From positions 7,502,001 through 7,566,000 of the forward strand of contig OW818684.1 of assembly GCA_942493135.1 (NCBI GenBank): 64,000 bases of DNA, in the 5' to 3' direction. The stretch is from Planctellipticum sp942493135. Lineage in GTDB: Bacteria; Planctomycetota; Planctomycetia; Planctomycetales; Planctomycetaceae. Both the position numbers and the translations under genes were made by a program. The notes under the pieces were generated by a model. That model was not told the origin of the DNA. It did not search any database and saw only the letters and a list, made by a program, of their open reading frames with translations. Below are positions 7,101-15,179 of the stretch, piece after piece. How positions within the stretch are numbered: the stretch's first letter is position 1; every line of letters begins with the position of its first letter.

Positions 7101-9389
7101 TCAGTTCTGTGGAACAGAACCGGGGCCGCGATCGCGACCGGCGGGCGGGCCTGCCGGCCGCTGTGCGGCCGCCGCGACTTCCTCAAGCTTCTTGCCCGGC
7201 TTCAGATCCTTGCCAACGAGTCCGGGATAGTCAGGGCCGTAACGATAGCTGCGGAAAATGCCGCCCGGACCTCCCGGGCCACCCGGACCACGCCCGCCGG
7301 GACCTCCGGGTCCGCGACGGTCGCCAGGACGCCCGCCATCGTTGGGACCGCCTGGCGGACCGAACCCGCCCGGCGGACCAAATCCGGGGGGCGGGCCGAA
7401 GCCGGGGCCGCGGGCGAACATGTTCTCCATTTCCGTCAGCCGAGCCTTCTGCTCGTCGGTCCAAACTTTGTCGAGCTGCGTTTTGACGCGGTCCTGAAGT
7501 TTCTTCAGATCGTCTGCCTGAGCCTCGGTAAGCTTCAGCTCGGGAACGAGCATCTCCGGAATCACATCCCCGACCTTCGGCGGGCGGAAGCCTCGTGGTC
7601 CGCCAGGTCCTACGCCCGGCGGACCGAACCCGCCCGGCAATGGACCGCGCATGCCAGGGGGACCGCCAAATGGAACGCCTTTGGGCGGCTCCAGTTTCAT
7701 TCGCTGTTCGTCGGTCAGCAGCTTCCCCAGATCGGCGTTAACCTCCTTCTGCAGCTTCTGCAACGACTCTTTCTGCAGTTCGGAGACCCCCAGCATGCGG
7801 GCCAGAAACTCGGGCACCAGTTCTCCCGGTCTGGGGAAGCCGGGGCCTCCTGGGCCGCCGAAACCTCCGCCGGGGTACTTGAACTGCCAGACGACTTCGC
7901 GTTCTGGCGTAACCTCGAACAGGAGGGCGTTATTTCCCGAGCAGACCAGCGTGTTTCCGTTCGGGAGTCTCTGGGCGCCGGAGATGAGCATCGACGAGTA
8001 GTTGGGATTGTTCGGGTCGGAGAACGACCAGGCGGCCTTTTCCGGGCCGAAAGCAACGAGCTCGTCCTTTTCATACTGTCCGCTTGCGTTCAACGGCAAT
8101 TCGATCTCATCGACCGAGGAGTAGCCGCCATCCGGTCGACCCATGCCGTTATTGAAGACGAGCATATGGCCGGCGCCTGGCAGGCCTTCTCCGATCCAGT
8201 GGGCGCAATGCTGGGCGAACAGCCGCTGATCGGCGTTTGATCCGCTGCGATAGACGCGCGGGTTTCCCCAGCGATAGAGGAGGTCGCCCCCCTTTCCGCT
8301 CCGCCCCCCTTTGTGCGAGGCGGCTTCGGCCCTGGTGGTGCTGTGATCGATGACCCAGACTTCGCTGAATTCGTGCACGCTGATCATGATCTGATCCAGT
8401 TTCGCGTTGTAGGCAATCGAGTTCACGTGCATCCAGTCCCCTTCCATCGGTCCGCGCCCGGGGCCACCGGGACCGCGTCCTCCGGGGCCAGGTCCTCCAG
8501 GCCCTTGTCGATCGGGGCGAGTTCCGGGCTGATCTCCGCCGGGCGGCGGATCGTCTTTCGCGGAACGCTCTGCACCAGGCTTTTCGTCTGCAGTCGGCGC
8601 TCCACCGGGCGGTCCACCGCCTCCGACATAGCCCAGCGACCGGAGTCGCGCGAGCTGCGCGGGATCGGCCATCATCCGGTCCATCATCTGCGTGCTGAAG
8701 TTGAGATCGACCAGCTCCGGATGCTCGGAGACGTCACCGAAGCCGGGCTTCTTCTTGTCGAAATCCTGCACCAGGTGATCCCAGGCGTGCCATTCCCAGA
8801 CGATTTCGCCGGTGCTCTTGCCGGTCGGTTTGACTTCCAGAATGCAGTCCGGCAGAAGCTGGGAACGGACCGTCTCCGGTCGCCGGCCCGCCGCCACTGC
8901 CTCCTCGGTGGTTTTCGGGTCAGACGCCACGACGAGGACGTTGCCGCTGGGCAGGCGACAGATGTCGTGATGGGGTCGCTGTTTGCTGTCCCCGAACGAG
9001 TAGTCCCAGACCAGCTCGCCGTCCCAGTCGAACTCCTGAATCCGACCGCCCGCCCCCGGACCGCCGGAGCCGAAGCCGCGTTCGGCGCCGGGACGCAGCA
9101 GGTGCCCGTTTTCGAGGAGATAGGCACACATCGCCGGCGTATATTCGCTCTTCCACTCCTTGACGATGCGACCTTCCAGGTCGATCAGATAGGTGCTGGT
9201 CGAGTTCATCGGAGCAACGAGCGTGTAGCCCCAAAAGGCAGCCGGCGCGTTGATCGAGACGCCATCCTTGAGCTTTGCCGCGGAATCCGGCGCAGCCGGC
9301 GGTTGGGCAACCGCCGGCGATACCAGATCGGCGCCAGCCGCCAGCAGCCCGATTGCCGCACAGATCGCAACTCTGCTCCATCGACTCAT
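7101..9389 (-). CDS. Secreted arylsulfotransferase (ASST)-like protein with Gly/Pro-rich and LTxxQ repeats
   Basis: A 762-residue protein with an N-terminal signal peptide (about residues 1-28, ending SPAVAQ). The main domain resembles arylsulfotransferase/PQQ-type propellers, with blade-like blocks such as TYLIDLEGRIVKEW, FDWDGELVWDY and RLPNGNTLVCSG. True ASST enzymes transfer sulfate from aryl sulfates in the periplasm; whether this one is catalytic is not shown. Near residue 250 it carries RLRSLGYV, the peptide also seen in two other proteins here. The C-terminal third has two helical repeats containing LLTDEQR and VWTDEQK, embedded in collagen-like Gly/Pro tracts. The ATG at 9389 is chosen because it immediately precedes the signal peptide. 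Confidence 0.75.
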   Translation of the reverse strand: MSRWSRVAICAAIGLLAAGADLVSPAVAQPPAAPDSAAKLKDGVSINAPAAFWGYTLVAPMNSTSTYLIDLEGRIVKEWKSEYTPAMCAYLLENGHLLRPGAERGFGSGGPGAGGRIQEFDWDGELVWDYSFGDSKQRPHHDICRLPSGNVLVVASDPKTTEEAVAAGRRPETVRSQLLPDCILEVKPTGKSTGEIVWEWHAWDHLVQDFDKKKPGFGDVSEHPELVDLNFSTQMMDRMMADPAQLARLRSLGYVGGGGPPGGAPTADEKPGAERSAKDDPPPGGDQPGTRPDRQGPGGPGPGGRGPGGPGRGPMEGDWMHVNSIAYNAKLDQIMISVHEFSEVWVIDHSTTRAEAASHKGGRSGKGGDLLYRWGNPRVYRSGSNADQRLFAQHCAHWIGEGLPGAGHMLVFNNGMGRPDGGYSSVDEIELPLNASGQYEKDELVAFGPEKAAWSFSDPNNPNYSSMLISGAQRLPNGNTLVCSGNNALLFEVTPEREVVWQFKYPGGGFGGPGGPGFPRPGELVPEFLARMLGVSELQKESLQKLQKEVNADLGKLLTDEQRMKLEPPKGVPFGGPPGMRGPLPGGFGPPGVGPGGPRGFRPPKVGDVIPEMLVPELKLTEAQADDLKKLQDRVKTQLDKVWTDEQKARLTEMENMFARGPGFGPPPGFGPPGGFGPPGGPNDGGRPGDRRGPGGPGGRGPGGPGGPGGIFRSYRYGPDYPGLVGKDLKPGKKLEEVAAAAQRPAGPPAGRDRGPGSVPQN
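7258..7400 (-). repeat. Collagen-like Gly/Pro coding repeat
   Basis: Low-complexity DNA inside the ASST-like gene that encodes runs of G-P-G, G-G-P and R-G-P triplets. Similar shorter tracts occur at about 7590-7660 and 8455-8530 in the same gene. Such tracts usually form flexible extracellular linkers and can expand or contract by slippage. Confidence 0.7.
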
Positions 9390-10018
9390 GATGACGCTCC
9401 GAGGGGAAGTGCCTGCCGAATGATCTGCTATCCAGACGGACTGGCGAACGCCAGCGCGCGCGAAATACACTTTGCGACCAACAGAAATTACAAAATCGTG
9501 AGCGCCCACCGGCCAGAAATTCTCACATCTTGTCCCGGATTCCAGCGACTTCTTTGTCAGCGAGCGACGGGACCGAAGCGTCAGCGGCTGTTCACCGGCT
9601 CCAGTCGATTCCGCCGGTCGATTTCCCCGGGTGCCAGGAGATTCTACGGTTAAGACAGCAGATCTTCGCCGTCGTCAGCACTCGTACGGACCGTAACAAT
9701 CCCGGCTGCAATCGCAACTTCGCCGCGCAGTCGCTGACCGGTTATCGGGCGTTGACGCAGTTAACGATGATCTTGGGCCGCTCGATGACCGAACAACAGT
9801 GACTGCCGTTGAATCGCGGACTTCGACGAACGCGTCTGGACTCGATCTCAGCGGCCTTCAGCCGGCACGGCGCAATCACTTGTTCGTTTCTTTTCGGTCT
9901 TCCGCGAATTCTCATCGCAATGGAAAGTCATCATTGCACCGGCTTACCGTTTGCGTCCGGGCTCGAACGGAATAACATATGGGCTCTTCAATCATCTCTT
10001 GACTGCGAGAATTCGGTC
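9390..10018. other. Intergenic region between divergent ASST-like and DUF1501 genes
   Basis: About 630 bases with no gene I can support. The DUF1501 frame stays open upstream to about 9809, but that extension has no domain and would bury the twin-arginine leader, so I treat it as non-coding. Promoters for both divergent genes must lie here; I could not pick a convincing -35/-10 pair. Confidence 0.5.
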
Positions 10019-11479
10019 ATGTTTCCAAATCTCCAGTACGGCACATCCCATCCGCTGAATCGCCGGACCCTGCTCGAAGCAGGGTCGCTCGGCCTGCTGG
10101 GCCTGTCGACAGCGCAACTGGCGAGCTGGCAGCAGGCGGCGGGCGCGGGAACAAGCCGGCCCCGGAAGTCGGTCATTTTCCTGTTTCTGACCGGCGGCCT
10201 GGGCCAGCACGATTCGTTCGACATGAAACCGGATGCCCCGATCGAGGTCCGAGGTGAGTTCAACCCGATCTCGACCCAGACCCCGGGGATCCAGATTTGC
10301 GAACACATGCCCCTCATCGCCGCGCGGAGCCGGCACTGGTCGCTCGTCCGCTCGATCACCCACTCCGAGAATGCTCACGAAGCCGGCACTTACCTGATGC
10401 TGACCGGTAAAGCAAAGCTCCCGGCCACGTTCCGGCGGAAGCTGGCCCAGCCGATCGACGACCCGTCCATCGCCTCGGTGGCCGGCGCCATGACGCAGCG
10501 GAACGGCATCCTGCCCCCTTCAGTCGTGCTCCCCGAGCAGATTTCGGAGAACGGGGCGTTTTCAGGCCAGTTTGCCGGCTCGCTCGGACCGCAGTACGAG
10601 CCGTGGCTGATCGAATGCACGGATAAGCCGCACCAGAACCACGCCTATTCCGGCGCTTTTCCGACCCACCTGTTCAATCTGCATAAGGGGCAGACGTCCG
10701 ACAAAACCAACTGGCGGTTCGAAGTGCCGAATCTGACCCTGCCGGAAGGGGTCTTTTCTCAGCGGTTCGACCAGCGTCGACATCTGCTCGAAATCATCGA
10801 TCAACAGCGCTGCGAACTCGAGTCTCAGGCGGCAGTCAGCAAGTACACCCGGTCGACGGAATCGGCCATTTCGCTGATGACGGACCCCAAAGTCCGCGCA
10901 GCTCTCGACGTCCGCAAGGCCGACCCCAGAACCCTGGAACGCTACGGTAACAATTCGTTCGGCTGGTCGGTGCTGATGGGCCGTCGTCTGATCGACGCCG
11001 GCGTCAATCTCGTGCAGGTCAATCTGGGCAACTTCGGCAGTTGGGATCTGCACGGCAATAATTTTCCGTGTCTGAAGAACTTTCTCTTTCCACCGACCGA
11101 TCGGGCCGTCGCCGCCCTCCTTGACGACCTCGAAGCCAGCGGTCAGCTTGAGAATACCCTCGTCGTGATGGCTGGCGAGTTCGGCCGCACGCCGAAAGTG
11201 ATTCACGACGATCCGGAGGTTTACAAATACCCCGGCCGCGACCACTGGGGGCCTTGCCAGACGGTCTTGTTCGCCGGCGGCGGCGTCCAGGGGGGCCGCG
11301 TGATCGGCACATCCGATAAGATCGCAGCCTATCCGTCGGCCGATCCGCAGACTCCCGAAAACTTCGCCGCCACCATCTATCGCGCCCTCGACATTCCTGA
11401 GGACGCCGTGTGGCACGACATGACCGGCCGTCCGCACTACGTCTATCAGAGCGAACCGATCGGCGGCTTGTTCGGTTGA
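10019..11479 (+). CDS. DUF1501 family protein (alkaline phosphatase-like fold), orphan copy
   Basis: A 486-residue member of the DUF1501 family, abundant in planctomycetes and related to the alkaline phosphatase/sulfatase fold. A Tat-type leader NRRTLLEAGSLGLLGLS lies at about residues 11-27. Core motifs are SVIFLFLTGGLGQHDSFDMKP, MAGEFGRTPKV and RDHWGPCQTVLFAGGGVQGG. The ATG at 10019 was chosen because it places the leader correctly. Unlike the copies at 51.1 and 56.7 kb, this one has no cytochrome-like partner next to it: the next gene downstream runs the opposite way. The biochemical function of the family is unknown. Confidence 0.88.
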   Translation: MFPNLQYGTSHPLNRRTLLEAGSLGLLGLSTAQLASWQQAAGAGTSRPRKSVIFLFLTGGLGQHDSFDMKPDAPIEVRGEFNPISTQTPGIQICEHMPLIAARSRHWSLVRSITHSENAHEAGTYLMLTGKAKLPATFRRKLAQPIDDPSIASVAGAMTQRNGILPPSVVLPEQISENGAFSGQFAGSLGPQYEPWLIECTDKPHQNHAYSGAFPTHLFNLHKGQTSDKTNWRFEVPNLTLPEGVFSQRFDQRRHLLEIIDQQRCELESQAAVSKYTRSTESAISLMTDPKVRAALDVRKADPRTLERYGNNSFGWSVLMGRRLIDAGVNLVQVNLGNFGSWDLHGNNFPCLKNFLFPPTDRAVAALLDDLEASGQLENTLVVMAGEFGRTPKVIHDDPEVYKYPGRDHWGPCQTVLFAGGGVQGGRVIGTSDKIAAYPSADPQTPENFAATIYRALDIPEDAVWHDMTGRPHYVYQSEPIGGLFG

Positions 11480-11504
11480 TTGCCTGTCCCGCGACTGGCC
11501 CCGG

Positions 11505-12752
11505 TCACATACGGACGTAGACCTTGCGCCATTCCATCAGCCTGAGAACGGCGTAAATCAGCAGGAAGTGCACGGCGAACGCAGTCACCACCGGCAACAG
11601 GGGAGCGGTCTTGACGACCGGCAATCCCCATGCCGTGACCCACCTGACAGCGATGGGATCGGTCAAATCCGCCAGCAGATAGCCAGCCAGGGCGTTGACC
11701 CCCAGCGTGCGAAACACGCCGATCCGAATTCTCCGCACGTCAGCCAGCCAGACAAAGAACGTGAAGACGAGCAGAGATGCGCCGGCAGAGAACGTCAGAT
11801 ACGACAACGATCCGGCCCGCTGGCTCATCATCCAGTAATTCCACTTGCGCTCCGCAGGGGAGGGGGGCGGAACGAACGGCGGCTCGGCCGGTTTCCGGTT
11901 CCACGCCGCCAGTTGGTCCCCAGTGGGGATCACCGGATTGACCGCAAATTTCTCGCTGCTCAATGCCTCCACCTTGTCGGCCGGAACGTCGTAGATCGTC
12001 GTGCCGCAGGAGAACAGCCAGCCCAGTCCGGCGAACATCGAACCGACGACGAGCATCTTCCGCATTGCCGGTCCGTAGTTCGGTGGCTGACTCGACGGCG
12101 TCAGAGTCCGAGCCCCGAGACAGACGTCGCAGGCCCAGGTGCCGGCGAGCGCGACGATAGACCAGGTGAGAAACCCGAGGGGCCCGCCGTCGATGCCGCT
12201 CACTCCGCCGGGAATGCCGTGCACCCACAGAAAATTGAACCAGGCCGACAGCGCCACGTGGGCGGCCGCCGAGAGCACTCCGTAGGCGAACCGCACTCGA
12301 AGGGGCGCCCACAGCACGGGCATGATCCAGACGGACGTGATGGCGATCTGGAGCAGCGTCTGCATCCAGTTCCGCTTCGCGCAGTTCGCGATCGTCGTCA
12401 GCCAGCCCTGCTCGCTGAAGCTCTTCGAAATCCCGTTCCAGTCGCCGAACGAATACCAGACGATGGCGACCAGCGCGAGACCGACAGCCCTTCGAAGCAT
12501 CCTGAGCCAGGCCTCCCGGCCTCCGCCGTGGCGCTGGTGCTTCAGAAAACTCAGCCGCAACGCGAACCCCGCCGCGAAGAAGAAGTGTGGCATGATCGTG
12601 TCGGCGTAGCTGCAGTAGTTATTCGAGTGTTTCCAGATCTGCGGGCAGACCTGATATCCGCCCCAGAAATTGACCAGAAACATTCCGGCGACCGTATAGC
12701 CACGGAACTGATCCAGCGACTGGAGACGGTCCGGAGATGCCGAACTGGACAT
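11505..12752 (-). CDS. DUF5009/heparan-alpha-glucosaminide N-acetyltransferase-like membrane protein
   Basis: A 415-residue multi-pass protein. It opens with SLDQFRGYTVAGMFLVNF, followed by a histidine in IMPHFFFAAGFALRLSF. This is the pattern of membrane acyltransferases related to HGSNAT (DUF5009/DUF1624), where the conserved His next to the RG motif takes part in acetyl transfer across the membrane. About ten hydrophobic segments are visible, with a polar, proline-rich loop near residues 280-310. The ATG at 12752 precedes the family's usual N terminus directly. It probably acetylates an extracytoplasmic sugar; the substrate is unknown. A long hairpin separates it from the lipoprotein gene upstream. 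Confidence 0.72.
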   Translation of the reverse strand: MSSSASPDRLQSLDQFRGYTVAGMFLVNFWGGYQVCPQIWKHSNNYCSYADTIMPHFFFAAGFALRLSFLKHQRHGGGREAWLRMLRRAVGLALVAIVWYSFGDWNGISKSFSEQGWLTTIANCAKRNWMQTLLQIAITSVWIMPVLWAPLRVRFAYGVLSAAAHVALSAWFNFLWVHGIPGGVSGIDGGPLGFLTWSIVALAGTWACDVCLGARTLTPSSQPPNYGPAMRKMLVVGSMFAGLGWLFSCGTTIYDVPADKVEALSSEKFAVNPVIPTGDQLAAWNRKPAEPPFVPPPSPAERKWNYWMMSQRAGSLSYLTFSAGASLLVFTFFVWLADVRRIRIGVFRTLGVNALAGYLLADLTDPIAVRWVTAWGLPVVKTAPLLPVVTAFAVHFLLIYAVLRLMEWRKVYVRM

Positions 12753-12787
12753 GAAGGTCCCGTAGTCACGTAACGGATCAGTTTGCC

Positions 12788-12830
12788 CGGCCGCTCGTCG
12801 ATCCAAAGCGGATCGACGAGCAGGCGGCCG
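12788..12830 (-). terminator. Long GC-rich hairpin between lipoprotein and acyltransferase genes
   Basis: Arm 12788-12804 (CGGCCGCTCGTCGATCC) pairs with 12810-12830 around a five-base loop. The second arm carries a 4-nt bulge (AGGC at 12822-12825). It begins 9 nt after the lipoprotein stop codon at 12839. There is no T tract, so it may act as a terminator, a processing site or an mRNA stabiliser rather than a classic intrinsic terminator. Confidence 0.6.
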
Positions 12831-12838
12831 TGAATTCG

Positions 12839-13342
12839 TTATTTCTCGCGCTTATTCACGCGGGGCGCCGCCGGTGCAGGTTTTGCTTCGACCCCTTCGA
12901 GCTTCAGATCAAACGGCGGAAGCTGCAGCGGCGTATCACCCACCGTGACTTCGAACGGGGTGGTCTTGGGGTCGTTATACTGATTTCTCAGCTTGTCCGG
13001 CCCACCCCAGTCGCTGTCGCGTTTGATGTATGTCAACCACTCGATCGTCAGCGCGTAGTCCCCCTTGGGAGCTCCGTCACCGCCCGTATACGTCGTCAGC
13101 GAGAAGTCGCCGTTCGCGTCGGTCTGACCGCGGGGCCGCAGAGTGACCTTGTCGTCCTTCGGGTGCAGCGTGACCCACAATCCTTCCATCGGCAGCCCGT
13201 CGACATTCACATGGCCGGTGACCTTCGTCGTGCCGGCGGCATTGGGAACCAGCCGCTTCATGCGCTCTTCCTCGGTCTCGCCTTTGCATCCGAGAACGCT
13301 TGCCGACACCGCGAGGACAAGAAACCACGCTGAGCGATGCAT
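12839..13342 (-). CDS. Secreted lipoprotein with carboxypeptidase-regulatory-like (transthyretin-like) domain
   Basis: A 167-residue protein with a lipoprotein signal (MHRSAWFLVLAVSASVLGC, Cys 19 as the lipidation site). A beta-sandwich follows, of the type seen in many planctomycete proteins: VTGHVNVDGLPMEGLWVTLHP, then TDANGDFSLTTY and KGDYALTIEW. The family has no known catalytic residues and probably serves in binding or structure at the cell envelope. GAAGGG precedes the ATG at 13342. It follows the DUF1559 gene on the same strand, an arrangement common in planctomycetes, but hairpins lie between them, so co-transcription is uncertain. Confidence 0.82.
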   Translation of the reverse strand: MHRSAWFLVLAVSASVLGCKGETEEERMKRLVPNAAGTTKVTGHVNVDGLPMEGLWVTLHPKDDKVTLRPRGQTDANGDFSLTTYTGGDGAPKGDYALTIEWLTYIKRDSDWGGPDKLRNQYNDPKTTPFEVTVGDTPLQLPPFDLKLEGVEAKPAPAAPRVNKREK

Positions 13343-13441
13343 AAACCACCCTTCGAAAAACGCGTCCGGGAGAATAACCCCAACGATCCGACCCGCATGT
13401 TCGAGTGGAAACACTCCAAACACGTCCGCAGAGAGACTGCC

Positions 13442-13469
13442 TGCCGAAATGCGTCTATGCATTTCGGCA
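13442..13469 (-). other. Perfect 11-bp hairpin upstream of the lipoprotein gene
   Basis: TGCCGAAATGC (13442-13452) and GCATTTCGGCA (13459-13469) are perfectly complementary around a 6-nt loop. It lies about 100 nt upstream of the lipoprotein ATG and 220 nt after the DUF1559 stop codon. No T tract follows, so a leader or regulatory structure is as likely as a terminator. Confidence 0.55.
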
Positions 13470-13621
13470 ACAACCCCGGTCGACGCCACCGGCAGGGCCA
13501 ACTGGCAATCGCGTGCTCGCCGCGGCCCTTTGCGAAGCAGACCCGCATGGCGAACTGAATCGGAGGCCGGCCTTCACAGGTTCCAGCCTCTCGGCCGGAA
13601 TCCCTTCCGCCAGCATAAGCG

Positions 13622-13657
13622 TCCCGGACGGAATCCGATTTGGACTCTCGTCCGGGA
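13622..13657 (-). terminator. Candidate terminator after the DUF1559 gene
   Basis: TCCCGGACG (13622-13630) pairs with CGTCCGGGA (13649-13657), giving a 9-bp stem with an 18-nt loop. It starts about 30 nt after the DUF1559 stop codon. It lacks a clear U tract. Confidence 0.5.
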
Positions 13658-13687
13658 TCGCCTCTGAAGTCGACGATCTATGATCGA

Positions 13688-14695
13688 CTAGTAGTCGCCG
13701 GTGATCGTCCCGCCCTGATACGTCGCCAGGCTCGCGAATACAACTTGACTGACGTTCTCGCTGAGGAACTTGGTCGATCCATCCGCCATGAGAATATGGA
13801 TTCCTCCCACGTGGAAGCTGTAACCGCCATCGCCGCTCCGGTTCGAGCAGTTAATCGCGCAGACGCCCTTGTGCAGCGAACCGTCCGCGGAGGATCCGGC
13901 AACCCAGTCCTCAAACGTACCGGGGTCAGCCCAGCCGCCGCCGTAAGTTCCATTCGTGGAGATCAGCTTGCCGCGCTGATAAAGATTGTTGCGTCCGGCC
14001 CGCTCATACAGGATGAAGGTGTTCGACGATCCGTCGGTAATGTCGCCGATCCGAACCTTGATGTTGTCGTCCGACAGAATCCCCTGTCTGCGCGCCTGGG
14101 GCGCGGTTGGCGCAACCGTCAGGGCGTACAGGGCGGTACTGCTACCGACCATTCCACCGAATGGTGCGTAATCCATCGCTCCGGTGATGTAGTTCACCGC
14201 AGAGGCGTTCCACCAGTCGCCAGCAGCGTATTGGACATTGACGACACTGTCGCCCCGCGCCGATGACGGACAGACGAACACTGGAATTACGGTGCTGTAG
14301 GCTGTCTTCATCGGCCCGGCGGTCAAAACCCCGTCCAGCAGCGGCATCGAGAAATTGATCTGGTTGTAGACGTTCGCCTGATCCATGTACGGCAGCAGGT
14401 ACTCCGTAAATCCATGGACGTTCGCGGAACCCGAAGCCGTGTTTGGAGGGTTCGGCCCCGTGTTACCGGGCTCACCAACATACGCCGGCGTGAACATATT
14501 GTACACGTCGTGGTAGTTGTGGAAGGCCAGAGCCATGTTGTGCAAGTTGTTCTTGCACTGCGTCCGGCGTGCGGCCTCGCGCGCCTGCTGAACGGCCGGG
14601 AGCAGCAACGCAATCAGAATGGCGATGATGGCGATTACCACCAGCAGCTCAATCAGCGTAAAGGCTCTCTTCGAACGGGACTTGGGGCGTACCAT
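13688..14695 (-). CDS. DUF1559 family protein with type IV pilin-like N terminus
   Basis: A 335-residue protein with the prepilin methylation/cleavage motif RAFTLIELLVVIAIIAILIA at residues 10-29. The hydrophobic helix continues into LLPAVQQAREAARRTQCKNN, the signature of planctomycete DUF1559 proteins. The C terminus has the family's H-x-G-G motif (SFHVGGIHILMADGS). Members are numerous in planctomycete genomes and are thought to be pseudopilin-like surface proteins, processed by an A24 prepilin peptidase; one such peptidase is encoded at 36.7 kb. GGAGAG lies 8 nt before the ATG at 14695, which supports this start. Confidence 0.92.
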   Translation of the reverse strand: MVRPKSRSKRAFTLIELLVVIAIIAILIALLLPAVQQAREAARRTQCKNNLHNMALAFHNYHDVYNMFTPAYVGEPGNTGPNPPNTASGSANVHGFTEYLLPYMDQANVYNQINFSMPLLDGVLTAGPMKTAYSTVIPVFVCPSSARGDSVVNVQYAAGDWWNASAVNYITGAMDYAPFGGMVGSSTALYALTVAPTAPQARRQGILSDDNIKVRIGDITDGSSNTFILYERAGRNNLYQRGKLISTNGTYGGGWADPGTFEDWVAGSSADGSLHKGVCAINCSNRSGDGGYSFHVGGIHILMADGSTKFLSENVSQVVFASLATYQGGTITGDY

Positions 14696-15179
14696 TTGAA
14701 AATCTCTCCGGAACGGACCAGGAACTGGGATGGAGACGAATGTCTCATCGCGATACATACGACGAAATGCAGGAATGACCATGACTCATGGCCGGCTGAG
14801 ACCTGAGACACACTCGAACGGAATTTGAAGGCGACGAAGGACGCATGCTCTGAGACAAGCGATCAAACGATCGTTGTCACTCACGATGCAAAACGAAAAC
14901 TGACGACAGTCGGCAACTGAGAAGCGTGCAAGAAGGGACAGATATCGCAAATACTGACGTCAAGGGGAAAACCCCAACGCGATCAGGCTAGCAATGTCGC
15001 GAACCACCGACAACGATAAAATGTGTGAAATTCGTCGAATTACTCTTGCCGCCGATCAGGCAACGGCGGCCAGCGACGCCACGCGGCGACGTGAACGCGG
15101 ACTCGCGTGCTTCAACTTTGAGACACACCCCGTCGGCCAGCGTGTCATCAGGCGACCGCGAGCCGGATCCGATCGCGCG
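14696..15179. other. Intergenic region upstream of the DUF1559 gene
   Basis: About 480 bases between the DUF1559 start and the end of the cytochrome/TPR gene. The half nearest the DUF1559 gene is relatively A-rich and probably holds its promoter. No conserved reading frame or strong hairpin was seen. Confidence 0.45.

Noticed and set aside
7258..7400. The repeated GGA/CCC-rich stretch as a CRISPR or tandem-repeat locus
   Set aside because: It lies inside a continuous coding frame and encodes Gly/Pro triplets, with no spacers of regular length.
9809..10018. Upstream extension of the 10.0-kb DUF1501 gene
   Set aside because: It would place about 70 unrelated residues before the twin-arginine leader, which must be near the N terminus to work.
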